Shown here in pieces: positions 19,395 to 27,905 of a stretch of 64,000 bases of DNA (the first letter of the stretch is position 1; the number at the start of each line of letters is the position of its first letter). Location of the stretch: positions 16,802 through 80,801 of the forward strand of contig JANQMO010000026.1 of the NCBI GenBank assembly GCA_028280025.1, read 5' to 3'. The DNA is from Chlorobium sp. GTDB lineage: Bacteria > Bacteroidota > Chlorobiia > Chlorobiales > Chlorobiaceae. Both the position numbers and the translations under genes were made by a program. Below the pieces are notes generated by a model. That model was not told the origin of the DNA. It searched no databases and saw only the letters and a program-made list of their open reading frames with translations.

Positions 19395-19410
19395 TTGGCA
19401 TGAAAGTTGT
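19395..19410 (+). promoter_or_regulatory. Sigma-54-type -24/-12 promoter
   Basis: TTGGCATGAAAGTTGT matches the consensus TTGGCACG-N4-TTGC with two C-to-T changes, and the -24 GG and -12 G are correctly spaced by 10 bp. It is 44 bp upstream of the small gene at 19454. Confidence 0.5.
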
Positions 19411-19453
19411 TGCTGATGTTGTGTATTATTAACTCTTTTCATTGGAGGTCTTC

Positions 19454-19672
19454 ATGCCGCTCGATCGTGATATACGGTTGCTTCAGAATGAGCTCGGTTC
19501 CTTGAGGTCACATGTCAGTAAGATGATTGACGATGAAAAGTCACGATATTACCTCCGATTCGATGAGCGTCACCGTGTGCAGGAAATTCTCGGAGCAATA
19601 GAGGAGGATCTCGTAATGCTGGAAAAAGGAGCGGAAGTCATCTCGACAATACTGGCAGGCATCGAGAATTAG
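19454..19672 (+). CDS. Small conserved-looking helical protein, function unknown
   Basis: This 72-residue protein begins MPLDRDIRLLQNEL. It is strongly helical and charged, with a heptad-like pattern suggesting a short coiled coil (RLLQNELGSLRSHVSKMIDD, then EILGAIEEDLVMLEKG). It has no signal peptide or membrane segment. The start is fixed by a clear GGAGG at 19444-19448, which also rules out the TTG at 19442. I do not recognise the family. A sigma-54-like promoter and two activator-like repeats lie upstream, and the NtrC-type regulator is divergent. Confidence 0.7.
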   Translation: MPLDRDIRLLQNELGSLRSHVSKMIDDEKSRYYLRFDERHRVQEILGAIEEDLVMLEKGAEVISTILAGIEN

Positions 19673-19720
19673 GAGCCGGTGTCCGGCACAGGACCAATGA
19701 CATCGAACGCCTGTGACGCA

Positions 19721-20635
19721 TCATCGTGCTGAGCATTTTCCACTCCCGGCATGCTGTCCGGTTTGTATACTCTTCAGAGGAATGGTGAAAAGCTCATTTT
19801 CACCTTCGTTTATAAACATTATCTCATCATGATCAGTGAAAACGACTGATTCGATCTGACCGGTTCCTTCCAGAGGGAACCTGGTTTTCTTTCCTTCAAA
19901 AAAATCATCATCCGGAAAATCATAAAAAAGCCATAGCGCATTGTAGGTGAGAACTGCAAGGCAGCGCTGGTCCGGCGAAATGTCCGCTCCGGTGACATAG
20001 CCGCCTATGTCGTATCGTGAGAGGAACGTGAGCGTATTGACCCGATCGTCATGTGTACTGTCAAGACGGTAGAGAACGGTTGCAAGGTCATACCGTCTTT
20101 TGGTCAGGAAATAAAGTTTTGATTTGTAGTGGAAGACGGCTTCGCAGTCGTGAACGAGCATGTCGGGCGATACAGTGGTGTCTTCAGGGTACTGTATGCG
20201 TATTTTGTCGGCTTTCAGGGTTGCGCGGCTCCTTGGTGACGGTTCCGGTATCCTGTATATCTGCAGCTCTTTTCTGCTGTCGGTATTGTTGCCTGTGTCG
20301 CAGATATAGAGATTCCCCGAAGAATCCGCTGCAAGGGATTCCCAGTCGATGTTCTGTGCGCCGGTGACCAGAATGCCTTTTGCCGGGTTGCCGATCACCC
20401 TGCCGTTTTTCCGGAAGGGGACAATGACCGGTGGATTTCCCGAATCATTGACGGCCCAGTAGATATCCGGAAAACGGCTGCTTTTTGCAATACCGGAAAT
20501 TTCCAGACCGGCATTGTCGTCTATGTGTGCCGACGGCGTGAAACCCGAAGCACGTTGTATTGTCTTTTTCTCCCCGCATCCCGGCGCTGCCTGGAACAGA
20601 AATACGGAAAGAAGCATAACGGCAGCATGTTTCAT
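19721..20635 (-). CDS. Exported beta-propeller-like protein, function unknown
   Basis: The 304-residue protein starts with a signal peptide (MKHAAVMLLSVFLFQAAPGC) whose Cys20 might be lipidated, though the lipobox is imperfect. The rest has repeated beta-blade motifs such as SLAADSSGNLYICDTGNN and ISPDQRCLAVLTYNALWL, typical of a propeller fold of the kind found in SdiA-regulated or phytase-like proteins. I would expect it in the periplasm or attached to a membrane. Its enzymatic activity is not evident. A similar exported propeller-like protein is encoded at 26896. Confidence 0.6.
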   Translation of the reverse strand: MKHAAVMLLSVFLFQAAPGCGEKKTIQRASGFTPSAHIDDNAGLEISGIAKSSRFPDIYWAVNDSGNPPVIVPFRKNGRVIGNPAKGILVTGAQNIDWESLAADSSGNLYICDTGNNTDSRKELQIYRIPEPSPRSRATLKADKIRIQYPEDTTVSPDMLVHDCEAVFHYKSKLYFLTKRRYDLATVLYRLDSTHDDRVNTLTFLSRYDIGGYVTGADISPDQRCLAVLTYNALWLFYDFPDDDFFEGKKTRFPLEGTGQIESVVFTDHDEIMFINEGENELFTIPLKSIQTGQHAGSGKCSAR

Positions 20636-20665
20636 AAAGGGATTTGATTTTCAGTACATGCGGCT

Positions 20666-21031
20666 TCAGCGGTTCGAGGCAGTTTTTCTGCCGTTTCCGC
20701 TGATGAAGCAGCGGTAGCTTCCTGAACCGTTCTGATTCCCGAGATGTGCGTGAATGGCACGCAGAAGTTCGTCGATCTCATTGAGCAGGCTGCGGTGTTC
20801 AAATGCAAGTGACAGGAGAAAAAGAGGAAAGGTTATATGCTCTCTGCGCAGTTTTTTAAGGACGTTTCCCATTGCTTTTGTGACGTGGGGAAACCGGTGC
20901 CGTTCAGGGGCTTGTGGATCGGGTGTTTCCGGCCTCTCCCGGAAACCTTTGTAGTCACACGAAAAAAGAAAATCTTCGCTGTTTGTCCATTCAATGACGA
21001 TCCGGTAGGGTTTGACTTTCTGAGAGGACAT
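20666..21031 (-). CDS. Hypothetical protein
   Basis: This 121-residue frame begins MSSQKVKPYRIVIEWTNSEDFLFS and lies between two same-strand genes, 30 bp from the propeller gene and 105 bp from trmH. Its N-terminal half looks like a small beta sheet and its C-terminal half is helical (KAMGNVLKKLRREHITFPLFLLSLAFEHRS). I do not recognise a family and see no export signal. Position and strand favour a real gene. Confidence 0.5.
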   Translation of the reverse strand: MSSQKVKPYRIVIEWTNSEDFLFSCDYKGFRERPETPDPQAPERHRFPHVTKAMGNVLKKLRREHITFPLFLLSLAFEHRSLLNEIDELLRAIHAHLGNQNGSGSYRCFISGNGRKTASNR

Positions 21032-21136
21032 AAAGGCTTCGTGATAGAGCTTGATGCAGGTATCGACACTGAAAAACTATATACGAAGATTTCCCCGTGC
21101 CTGCCAGAGCGCTATTGTTACGCTTCGGTGAACTGT

Positions 21137-21802
21137 TTATGATCTGTGCAGCTGTCGCAGGATCTTGCCCTCTGTATCGAGTTCCGGGTAAGGTCGGCCC
21201 TCTTGTGACAATTTTTTGCTGACGGCGGGATAAGCAAGCTCGAACAGCCTTTTTTTCATATATGCCGGAGGAAGACGGGGGTGTTTGTAAAGTCCGGCAT
21301 CGAGCCGCTGGCGCTGTGCCTCGAAAAGGATGACGGCCGCAGCCACCGAAACGTTGAGCGACTCGACCATTCCCTGCATGGGAACGCATATAAGGCGATC
21401 GGCAAGGGAAACCGCAGTTTCCGATGGCCCGAAAAGTTCAGCGCCCATAATGATTGCTGTCGGCAGAGCGTAATCGATTTCCCTGAAATTGACTGAACCG
21501 CTTCCGGAATGAGCGACCAGGAGCTGCATGCCCTTTTTTTTCAGAATCCCGATAGCCTCTTCGATCGATTCATGCAGTTCGACACTGACCCATTTGTTGG
21601 ATCCTCTTGCTGCGCGCTGCCGATCCTTGATGATGCTTCCGGCGGAAACAGCATGAACGGTATCGATGCCGACTGCGTCACAGCTTCTGATGACAGCCGA
21701 CAGGTTGTGCGGTTTGTTGACATTGTCCATGAGGACTGTAAGGTCAGGCTGACGGAGGGAAAGAAGCTGCTTGATTCTTGAATATCGTTCCGGGCTGATC
21801 AA
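21137..21802 (-). CDS. trmH: tRNA (guanosine-2'-O-)-methyltransferase, SpoU family
   Basis: The 221-residue protein follows the TrmH sequence closely. MISPERYSRIKQLLSLRQPDL is followed by NKPHNLSAVIRSCDAVG (SpoU motif 1), IIMGAELFG (motif 2) and MVESLNVSVAAAVILFEAQRQR (motif 3). These form the deep trefoil knot that binds S-adenosylmethionine. TrmH methylates the ribose of guanosine 18 in the tRNA D-loop. The length matches the Escherichia coli enzyme. Confidence 0.92.
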   Translation of the reverse strand: MISPERYSRIKQLLSLRQPDLTVLMDNVNKPHNLSAVIRSCDAVGIDTVHAVSAGSIIKDRQRAARGSNKWVSVELHESIEEAIGILKKKGMQLLVAHSGSGSVNFREIDYALPTAIIMGAELFGPSETAVSLADRLICVPMQGMVESLNVSVAAAVILFEAQRQRLDAGLYKHPRLPPAYMKKRLFELAYPAVSKKLSQEGRPYPELDTEGKILRQLHRS

Positions 21803-21920
21803 TGGTGTTCAGATCGTATTCTTTTTTTACGAAAGGTTGAGATCGTTTACCTTGCATGTAAGATTACAGGCAATGGCACAACGTATTCGAAAAAACAGTT
21901 AATTGTTTAATAATAAGAAC

Positions 21921-24536
21921 ATGGCAAGATTTCTCAAGTTTTTTGCCGTTTTTCTGGTCCTCTTTTTTGCCGCGGTGTCGGTGACATTGCATGGATTAAA
22001 GCCGCGATTGAGTGAGGTGATCAGGAGTCTTATCAATGACTCTGTTGAAGCAACGGTTGATTACGGCAGCGTCGATATATCGTTTTTCAGGTCATTTCCG
22101 TCCGTAAGCGTTGCGTTCAGGGACCTCTCCGTAACGGAAAAAGGAGGAGCTGACAGCGACACACTTGCGACGGTGGACCGTTTTGCAGCGGCTTTCAATG
22201 TGCTGTCGATATTGAGCGGTGAGATGAAGGTCAGTTCCGTTCATGTTGACAGGCCGTACATAACCCTTCTTAAAAATGCGGATGGGAAAGGAAACTGGGA
22301 CATTTTTCCTTCTTCTCCGCAAAAGCAGACAAAAAGTGATACCGCATCGTATGCGTTGGATCTGCGCGACGTACGTGTAAAGAATGGATATATCTCATTT
22401 ACCGACAGTACGAACGGAAACAGCGTTATTCTTGACGGGCTGCAGCACCGCCTTGAAGGCAGGCTGAGCGGACGAGCCTCTTCTGTTGTCACGGAAAACA
22501 AAGTCGACAGCATTTCTGTCACGCTCGGTGGCATTTCGTGGCTTCAGAAGGTCGGGGCAACGTTTGGGGCCGAGATCGATGCTGATTTTGTGAATCGTAA
22601 ATTTACCTTGAGGGAAAACCGTCTCGGCCTCAACGATCTCGATATGGTTTTCAACGGTGCTCTCTCCCTGCTCGACGATGCGGTGAACACCGATATCGAT
22701 TTCAGTGCCGAAAAAGCTGCATTGAAGGAAGTTCTTTCCCTGCTTCCCGCATTTTACCGGCATAACTATGCCGGTCTTGACGCCCGCGGTCAGGTAAGGC
22801 TCAAAGGACACCTCAAGGGGTTGTACCGCCGGGAGCAGCTTCCCGCTTTCAAGCTCGGGCTCGAGGTGAGCGAGGGAAGTTTCGGCTATGAAGGGATTCC
22901 GGTAAGAGCAGAAAATGTTGTCTTCAACGGCTCGGTAATAAACCCTGGAGGAACAGCCGATCAAACGACGATTACCTTGCCGCGGCTCGAACTCGCTATA
23001 AACGGCAAGCCGTTTCTCATGAGCTTTTCTCTGCGGACTCCGGTTTCCGATCCATATATAGATGCAACTGCTGAAGGTACGCTGGATCTCGAAGACTTTC
23101 AGAAGCTCTATCATGCCGGGGATCTCAGGCTTTCAGGAGAGCTGGTTTCCAACCTTGCTGTAAAGGGCAGCCTCTCGGCGTTCACGAACGGCCGGTCCTC
23201 GAAGGCTGGAACTGAAGCCTACGGGTATCTTCTTGCAAAAAATATCAACATGGCATCAGACCGGTTTACGCCGGATATCAATGTGCTGTCGGCTCAGATG
23301 AATTTTTCGCCGGGGTACGCCGATATTGTCGATTGTCGTATTCAGGCAGGCAAAAGCGACTTTTCAGTGAAAGGAAAGCTTGAAAACTATATCCCTTTTG
23401 TTCTTCAGAAAGATCAGCTCAAGGGAAGGGCCGAGGTTCGATCGGCGTATGTCCAGCTTGACGAGTTCCGAAACATGGAGGAGGAAAAAGCGCCTCTCCT
23501 GCTTCCGGCTAATGTTTCCATTCGGATCAACGGGAAATTCGACCGCGCAGGAATGGGAGAAATGAAATTTACCGGCGCAAGGGGCGGGCTTGTTCTCGAA
23601 GACGAAAAGCTGGATTTCAGTGACATCAAAGCCGAAACACTCGGGGGGAACGTGACTGTCAACGGCTATTACAGCACGAAAGGCGGAATAACGGATACTG
23701 ATTTCAGTATAACCGCAGCTGATATGAATGTCACGCAATCCTGGCAGTCGCTGGAAATTCTCGAGAAAGTCGCTCCCGTTGCCGAATATGCAAAAGGTGA
23801 TGTGTCGGCGGATCTTTCCCTGCATTCAAGGCTCGATGAGAATCTGCAGCCGGTTCCCGAGACGATTTCGGGAAAAGGAAGGATCGAGACCGGAGGATTG
23901 CTGGTCGAAGGTTTTCCCCCGGTAAAAAAACTCGCGGCCGTTCTTGACGTCAATGCTCTCGATACCCTGAGGATGCCCGCAGCCGCCCTTGATTTTGCCA
24001 TAGAGAACGGTCTTGTCACGACCAGTCCGTTCTCACTGGAGATTAACGATATAACGATGCAGGCGTCAGGAGTAACCGGCTTTGACAAAAGCCTCGACTG
24101 GAAGATCGGGCTGGAAATACCGAAAAAGTATTTCGGCACAAAGGGAATCAAGACCCTGACAGGCCTGCTTTCAAAGCTTCCTCTGCAGGGTATCGGTGTA
24201 TCGCTGCCCGATACGGTTCTTGTCGATGCAGCGATGACCGGTTCGATCGACAGTCCAAAAATCGGACTGGACATGGCAAGAACCGCGGAAAGAATAACAT
24301 CGGGAATCACCGACAGCCTTCGTCAGACGCTGACCGATAAGCTGCAGAAGAGTCTTTTTCCAAAAACAGAGCAGGAAAGTACTGATGCCGACAGCGGGGG
24401 GGGTGAAGGGATTGCTGCAGAAAACGGCCGGTTCACTTTTGTTTCCCGGCAAAAAATCGAAGGCGGATTCGTCGGCGGCTTCGGGGAAAGAGAAAAAGAA
24501 CGTGACAATTCCATCGTTAATCGAAAAAATCCTTGA
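21921..24536 (+). CDS. AsmA-family protein, C-terminus shifted at a G8 tract
   Basis: As written this is an 871-residue protein with one N-terminal membrane helix (MARFLKFFAVFLVLFFAAVSV), followed by a long beta-rich region with AsmA landmarks. One is the segment ATVDYGSVDISFFRSFPSVSV at the start; another is a C-terminal AsmA_2-like domain around residues 500-780. AsmA-like proteins bridge the inner and outer membranes and are implicated in lipid transport. Eight G at 24395-24402 interrupt the end. Dropping one G extends the product in frame to a stop at 24705, with a charged tail ending KSLLDLFR, which looks more natural than the tail read here. This may be a phase-variable tract, a mutation or a sequence error. 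Confidence 0.8.
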   Translation: MARFLKFFAVFLVLFFAAVSVTLHGLKPRLSEVIRSLINDSVEATVDYGSVDISFFRSFPSVSVAFRDLSVTEKGGADSDTLATVDRFAAAFNVLSILSGEMKVSSVHVDRPYITLLKNADGKGNWDIFPSSPQKQTKSDTASYALDLRDVRVKNGYISFTDSTNGNSVILDGLQHRLEGRLSGRASSVVTENKVDSISVTLGGISWLQKVGATFGAEIDADFVNRKFTLRENRLGLNDLDMVFNGALSLLDDAVNTDIDFSAEKAALKEVLSLLPAFYRHNYAGLDARGQVRLKGHLKGLYRREQLPAFKLGLEVSEGSFGYEGIPVRAENVVFNGSVINPGGTADQTTITLPRLELAINGKPFLMSFSLRTPVSDPYIDATAEGTLDLEDFQKLYHAGDLRLSGELVSNLAVKGSLSAFTNGRSSKAGTEAYGYLLAKNINMASDRFTPDINVLSAQMNFSPGYADIVDCRIQAGKSDFSVKGKLENYIPFVLQKDQLKGRAEVRSAYVQLDEFRNMEEEKAPLLLPANVSIRINGKFDRAGMGEMKFTGARGGLVLEDEKLDFSDIKAETLGGNVTVNGYYSTKGGITDTDFSITAADMNVTQSWQSLEILEKVAPVAEYAKGDVSADLSLHSRLDENLQPVPETISGKGRIETGGLLVEGFPPVKKLAAVLDVNALDTLRMPAAALDFAIENGLVTTSPFSLEINDITMQASGVTGFDKSLDWKIGLEIPKKYFGTKGIKTLTGLLSKLPLQGIGVSLPDTVLVDAAMTGSIDSPKIGLDMARTAERITSGITDSLRQTLTDKLQKSLFPKTEQESTDADSGGGEGIAAENGRFTFVSRQKIEGGFVGGFGEREKERDNSIVNRKNP

Positions 24537-24745
24537 TTCTCCGGAAGAGCCGGCGCCGGACGTCACTGAGCAAACGGATAGCACTGTTTCGGCAAACAAT
24601 GAAGCAGACAGCCTGCAGGGAGTTCAGGCTCCCGACTCCGCTGCGGCGGAAAATGACAAGGACAGCACCGAAACCCGAAAAAGCCTGCTCGATCTTTTCC
24701 GCTGACCGGTTGTTACGGAGTATCGGGTACGGGGGCATTCTATAA

Positions 24746-24781
24746 CCTGAAGCGGGCGTTTCAACAAATGCTCAGTTCAGG
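24746..24781 (+). repeat. Minimal derivative of the MITE-like repeat (36 bp)
   Basis: The segment starts CCTGAAGC, contains GCGTTTCAACAAATGCTC as in copies B and D, and ends AGTTCAGG. It is the outer hairpin of the repeat alone, with the interior missing. It lies just downstream of the AsmA-like gene. Confidence 0.6.
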
Positions 24782-24880
24782 CTGCAATGTTTTCAGGATA
24801 GTAACACGAATCAAGAGGTCCTGGTCCCTGATATTCCCTACATTCTGCCTGGAACAGAACTGGTGCAATCGAGAGGCGGA

Positions 24881-25588
24881 ATGACTATGCAGTGGCTATA
24901 CTGTGATTTTCATATTCATACGACATGGAGTGACGGGGCATGCTCCCTTGACCGGGTTGTAGAACTGTATGGTGAAGCAGGGTTCGACGTCATTGCAATA
25001 ACCGACCATGTGCTCGACACAGAGAGTGTAACGCGCAGCGGCAGGCCGGCTTCGATGCTTGGTGCCGTCCGGAGGGAGGAGTTTGCCGCATATCAGGAGG
25101 CCCTCTGGGCTGCTGCCAGAAAGTCCTGGGAGAAGTACGGTATGCTTTTGATCCCGGGGGTTGAGTTGACAAACAATACTTCCCGGTACCATATTCTGTC
25201 GCTCGATATCAAGGAGTACATTTCTCCGGACCATGATGTTGAAACGATTATAGCCAAAACCCGTCAGCAGCAGGGGCTTACAGTTGCATGCCATCCCTGT
25301 GTACGGAATCATTCCGGAGAAGAGCCGTCTGTGCATCTGTGGAACAACCATGAACGCTATGCCTCGATGTTCGACGCCTGGGAAGTTGCCAACCGTGACG
25401 ACCTGTACAGTGTTGTCGGTTTGAAAAAGTTTAATTATATCGCTAATTCAGACTTCCATGAAGAACGTCATCTTCTTTCATGGAAAACCCTGTTACGGTG
25501 CGATAAAAATACAGAGGCAGTCAAGGAAGCGATAAGGACGAATGACAGGGTTTCTCTTTTTTTATACAGAGGCGGCAAAATCAGGTGA
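24881..25588 (+). CDS. PHP-domain metal-dependent phosphoesterase
   Basis: The protein of about 235 residues has the PHP motifs in order: CDFHIHTTWSDG near the start, DVIAITDH, IPGVELT, VACHPC and NSDFHE. These residues bind two or three metal ions in a small TIM-like barrel. Stand-alone PHP proteins hydrolyse phosphoesters such as nucleotides or histidinol phosphate; the substrate here is unknown. GAGAGGCGG precedes two close start codons at 24881 and 24887, and either is possible. The metallophosphoesterase gene starts 63 bp downstream and may share its transcript. Confidence 0.8.
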   Translation: MTMQWLYCDFHIHTTWSDGACSLDRVVELYGEAGFDVIAITDHVLDTESVTRSGRPASMLGAVRREEFAAYQEALWAAARKSWEKYGMLLIPGVELTNNTSRYHILSLDIKEYISPDHDVETIIAKTRQQQGLTVACHPCVRNHSGEEPSVHLWNNHERYASMFDAWEVANRDDLYSVVGLKKFNYIANSDFHEERHLLSWKTLLRCDKNTEAVKEAIRTNDRVSLFLYRGGKIR

Positions 25589-25651
25589 GGCCGAATCGCC
25601 GGTAACAGCCATCTCTCCAGAGGTCCGTTTCACCAAATGCTCGGTCGGGAT

Positions 25652-26731
25652 ATGAAGCTTTTCAACAACCACGACAAGCATCCTCATCTGGAGCGTTTGC
25701 TGCATCGATCGAAGCCTGTCGACCTCGGTGACAGTTCGAGAATCCTGATCTTGAGCGACCTGCACATGGGTAACGGAGGAAGGAGGGATGAGTTCCGCCA
25801 CAATGCTCCTCTCGTCGAATCGGTCATGACCCGCTTCTATCTTCCGAACCGTTACAGCCTCATTCTGAATGGCGATATCGAGGAGCTGTTCAAGTTCCCC
25901 CTTTCCGGGATCGTTGCCCGGTGGCGCCACATTTATGAGCTGTTTCTGCGGTTCAACGAGCACGGTTTTTTTTACAGAACGTTCGGTAACCATGATGCGT
26001 CGCTGCTGGATGAAAAGGATTACCTGCTCGCACCCTACCTGCTGGAGTCATTGAGGCTGAAATACCACAAGAATGATATGCTTGTGTTCCACGGTCACCA
26101 GGCCTCGGTGTTTCTTTGGGAAACATATCCGTTTGTAAGCCGTTCGATCGTCTGGTTTTTGCGATATGTCGCCAAGCCGTTCGGGATAAGAAATTTTTCC
26201 ATTGCCTATAACAGCCGCCGCCGCTTTGCGATCGAGAGCTCGATCTATGATTTTTCCAACAAGGCAAAAATCGTTTCGATCATCGGGCACACCCACCGGC
26301 CGCTGTTTGAATCACTCTCCAAGGTAGACTATCTCAACTACAGGATCGAGGAACTCTGCCGTGCGTATACGGGAGCGGAAGAGACGCAAAAAGGTGTCAT
26401 CCGGGGCAAGATCGTTGCTCTCAAGGAAGAGCTCGAGGCATGCTACAATCAGGGTAAAAAAATCGGATTGCGGAGCGGCGTTTACAACAACCTCACGATT
26501 CCGAGTGTGTTCAATTCAGGCTGTGCTATAGGAAAGCGCGGAATAACGGCGCTGGAGATCGACCATGAAAAAATCCGGCTCGTGTACTGGTACAACGGCA
26601 AACAGAGCAGAAAGTATCTCAGTGACCGCGACAGCCGTCCTGTAAGGCTTGACGGAACAGGTTACTACAGAATTGTCCTGAATGAAGAGCGTCTCGATTA
26701 CGTCTTTTCCCGCCTCCATCTGCTTGTATAA
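25652..26731 (+). CDS. Calcineurin-type metallophosphoesterase
   Basis: The 359-residue protein shows the full metallophosphoesterase signature: SDLHMG near residue 37, LNGDIEELF, GNHD, HGHQ and GHTHRP. This resembles LpxH-like UDP-2,3-diacylglucosamine pyrophosphatases but is about 100 residues longer, with extra helical and C-terminal segments, so I do not give it a specific substrate. Two metal ions would be bound in a cytosolic active site. The ATG at 25652 is preferred. The upstream in-frame ATG lies in a sequence similar to the short repeat element (CCGTTTCACCAAATGCTCGG), which appears to be non-coding. Confidence 0.75.
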   Translation: MKLFNNHDKHPHLERLLHRSKPVDLGDSSRILILSDLHMGNGGRRDEFRHNAPLVESVMTRFYLPNRYSLILNGDIEELFKFPLSGIVARWRHIYELFLRFNEHGFFYRTFGNHDASLLDEKDYLLAPYLLESLRLKYHKNDMLVFHGHQASVFLWETYPFVSRSIVWFLRYVAKPFGIRNFSIAYNSRRRFAIESSIYDFSNKAKIVSIIGHTHRPLFESLSKVDYLNYRIEELCRAYTGAEETQKGVIRGKIVALKEELEACYNQGKKIGLRSGVYNNLTIPSVFNSGCAIGKRGITALEIDHEKIRLVYWYNGKQSRKYLSDRDSRPVRLDGTGYYRIVLNEERLDYVFSRLHLLV

Positions 26732-26895
26732 ATGCCCCGAGGCTCCCTCTCATCTTCTGAAAAGCGTGTTGGAAAATACAGCAAAATGCGTATGTTTCAA
26801 CCGGCGTTGTCGTTACGCCTTGTCTGTGTTTTTTCCTGAAAGGAATCGATGAGCTCTTTACAGGTTTTCCGATCATATCTCCACAATGTCATTCC

Positions 26896-27813
26896 ATGAT
26901 ACGATTTTGCAGAGCGTTTGTACTTGCCTTCCTTGCCGCGAGCCTTTTTTCCTTTTCGGCAGCGGCTGAACAATCGATGATTTCTCTCTACGATCTCACA
27001 GCGCCGGATGCCGTTTTGAAGCTTCCGGCAGAACTGAAAGAAATCTCGGGAATTACCGTAACGGAGGATGGAGATATTTTCGGGCATGATGATGAAAAAG
27101 GGACGGTCTACCAGCTCGATCCGGTGCATGGCGGCATTGTCAAGCGTTTTTATCTTTTCGAGAAGCGATGGTTTGGCAACGATCCGGTCATCGGAGATTT
27201 TGAGGATATCGCGGTTGCAGGATCACGATTCTATCTTGTCACCAGCGCCGGTGTGCTGTACAGTTTTTACGAAGGAAAAGACCGTGAAAAAGTACATGCG
27301 ACAAGACACGAGACATTTCTGAACGATCTTTTCGACGTCGAAGGGCTCTGCTTTGATGTCGATACAAACACCTTGCTGCTTGCCTGCAAGGAGTACCCGG
27401 CAGCGTTTTCTTACAAAGAGCTTTTCCTGGGCGGGAAGCAATCCAAAATGAAAAAAAAGCCGGTTTACTCGTTTTTGCTGGATAAGGGAATTCTCGAGAA
27501 AGAACCGAGGTTTTTTCTTTCTGCAAAGAAGCTGAAAAAAAAGAGTCCTGAAAAAAAGTTCAAGCCATCGGCTATTGTCCGCCACCCTCAATCAGGAACC
27601 TTTTTCATTCTGGCATCGAAGGGACGGCTTCTTGTCGAAACAAGTCCTGAAGGAAAGGTTATCGGAACCGTTCCGCTGCCGGCCGGAGATCATCCGCAGC
27701 CTGAAGGCATTGCTTTCATGAAGGATAATGTTATGCTGATCAGCAATGAAGGAGTCGGCAGAAGAGCGACGCTGCTTCGATATTCGCCCAAAAGCGGTAA
27801 AAGAACGCCTTGA
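26896..27813 (+). CDS. Exported SdiA-regulated-domain-like propeller protein
   Basis: The 305-residue protein starts with a signal peptide that ends near FSAAAEQ at about residue 25. The mature part fits the SdiA-regulated (YjiK-like) propeller family: LKEISGITVTEDGDIFGHDDEKG, VIGDFEDIAVAGSRFYLV, FDVEGLCFDVDTNTLLLACK and HPQPEGIAFMKDNVMLISNEG. These repeated 'E-G/D-I' blades bind calcium in some relatives. The protein is probably periplasmic. It stands alone between the phosphoesterase and the outer-membrane barrel gene, and its role is unknown. Confidence 0.7.
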   Translation: MIRFCRAFVLAFLAASLFSFSAAAEQSMISLYDLTAPDAVLKLPAELKEISGITVTEDGDIFGHDDEKGTVYQLDPVHGGIVKRFYLFEKRWFGNDPVIGDFEDIAVAGSRFYLVTSAGVLYSFYEGKDREKVHATRHETFLNDLFDVEGLCFDVDTNTLLLACKEYPAAFSYKELFLGGKQSKMKKKPVYSFLLDKGILEKEPRFFLSAKKLKKKSPEKKFKPSAIVRHPQSGTFFILASKGRLLVETSPEGKVIGTVPLPAGDHPQPEGIAFMKDNVMLISNEGVGRRATLLRYSPKSGKRTP

Positions 27814-27905
27814 GCTGCGTGAGACGATTTATAACGATATTACTCGTATATTGTAAGACTGCATGAATTCGTACCTATGATTTCAATCTGTTAACGATCA
27901 GCCTC

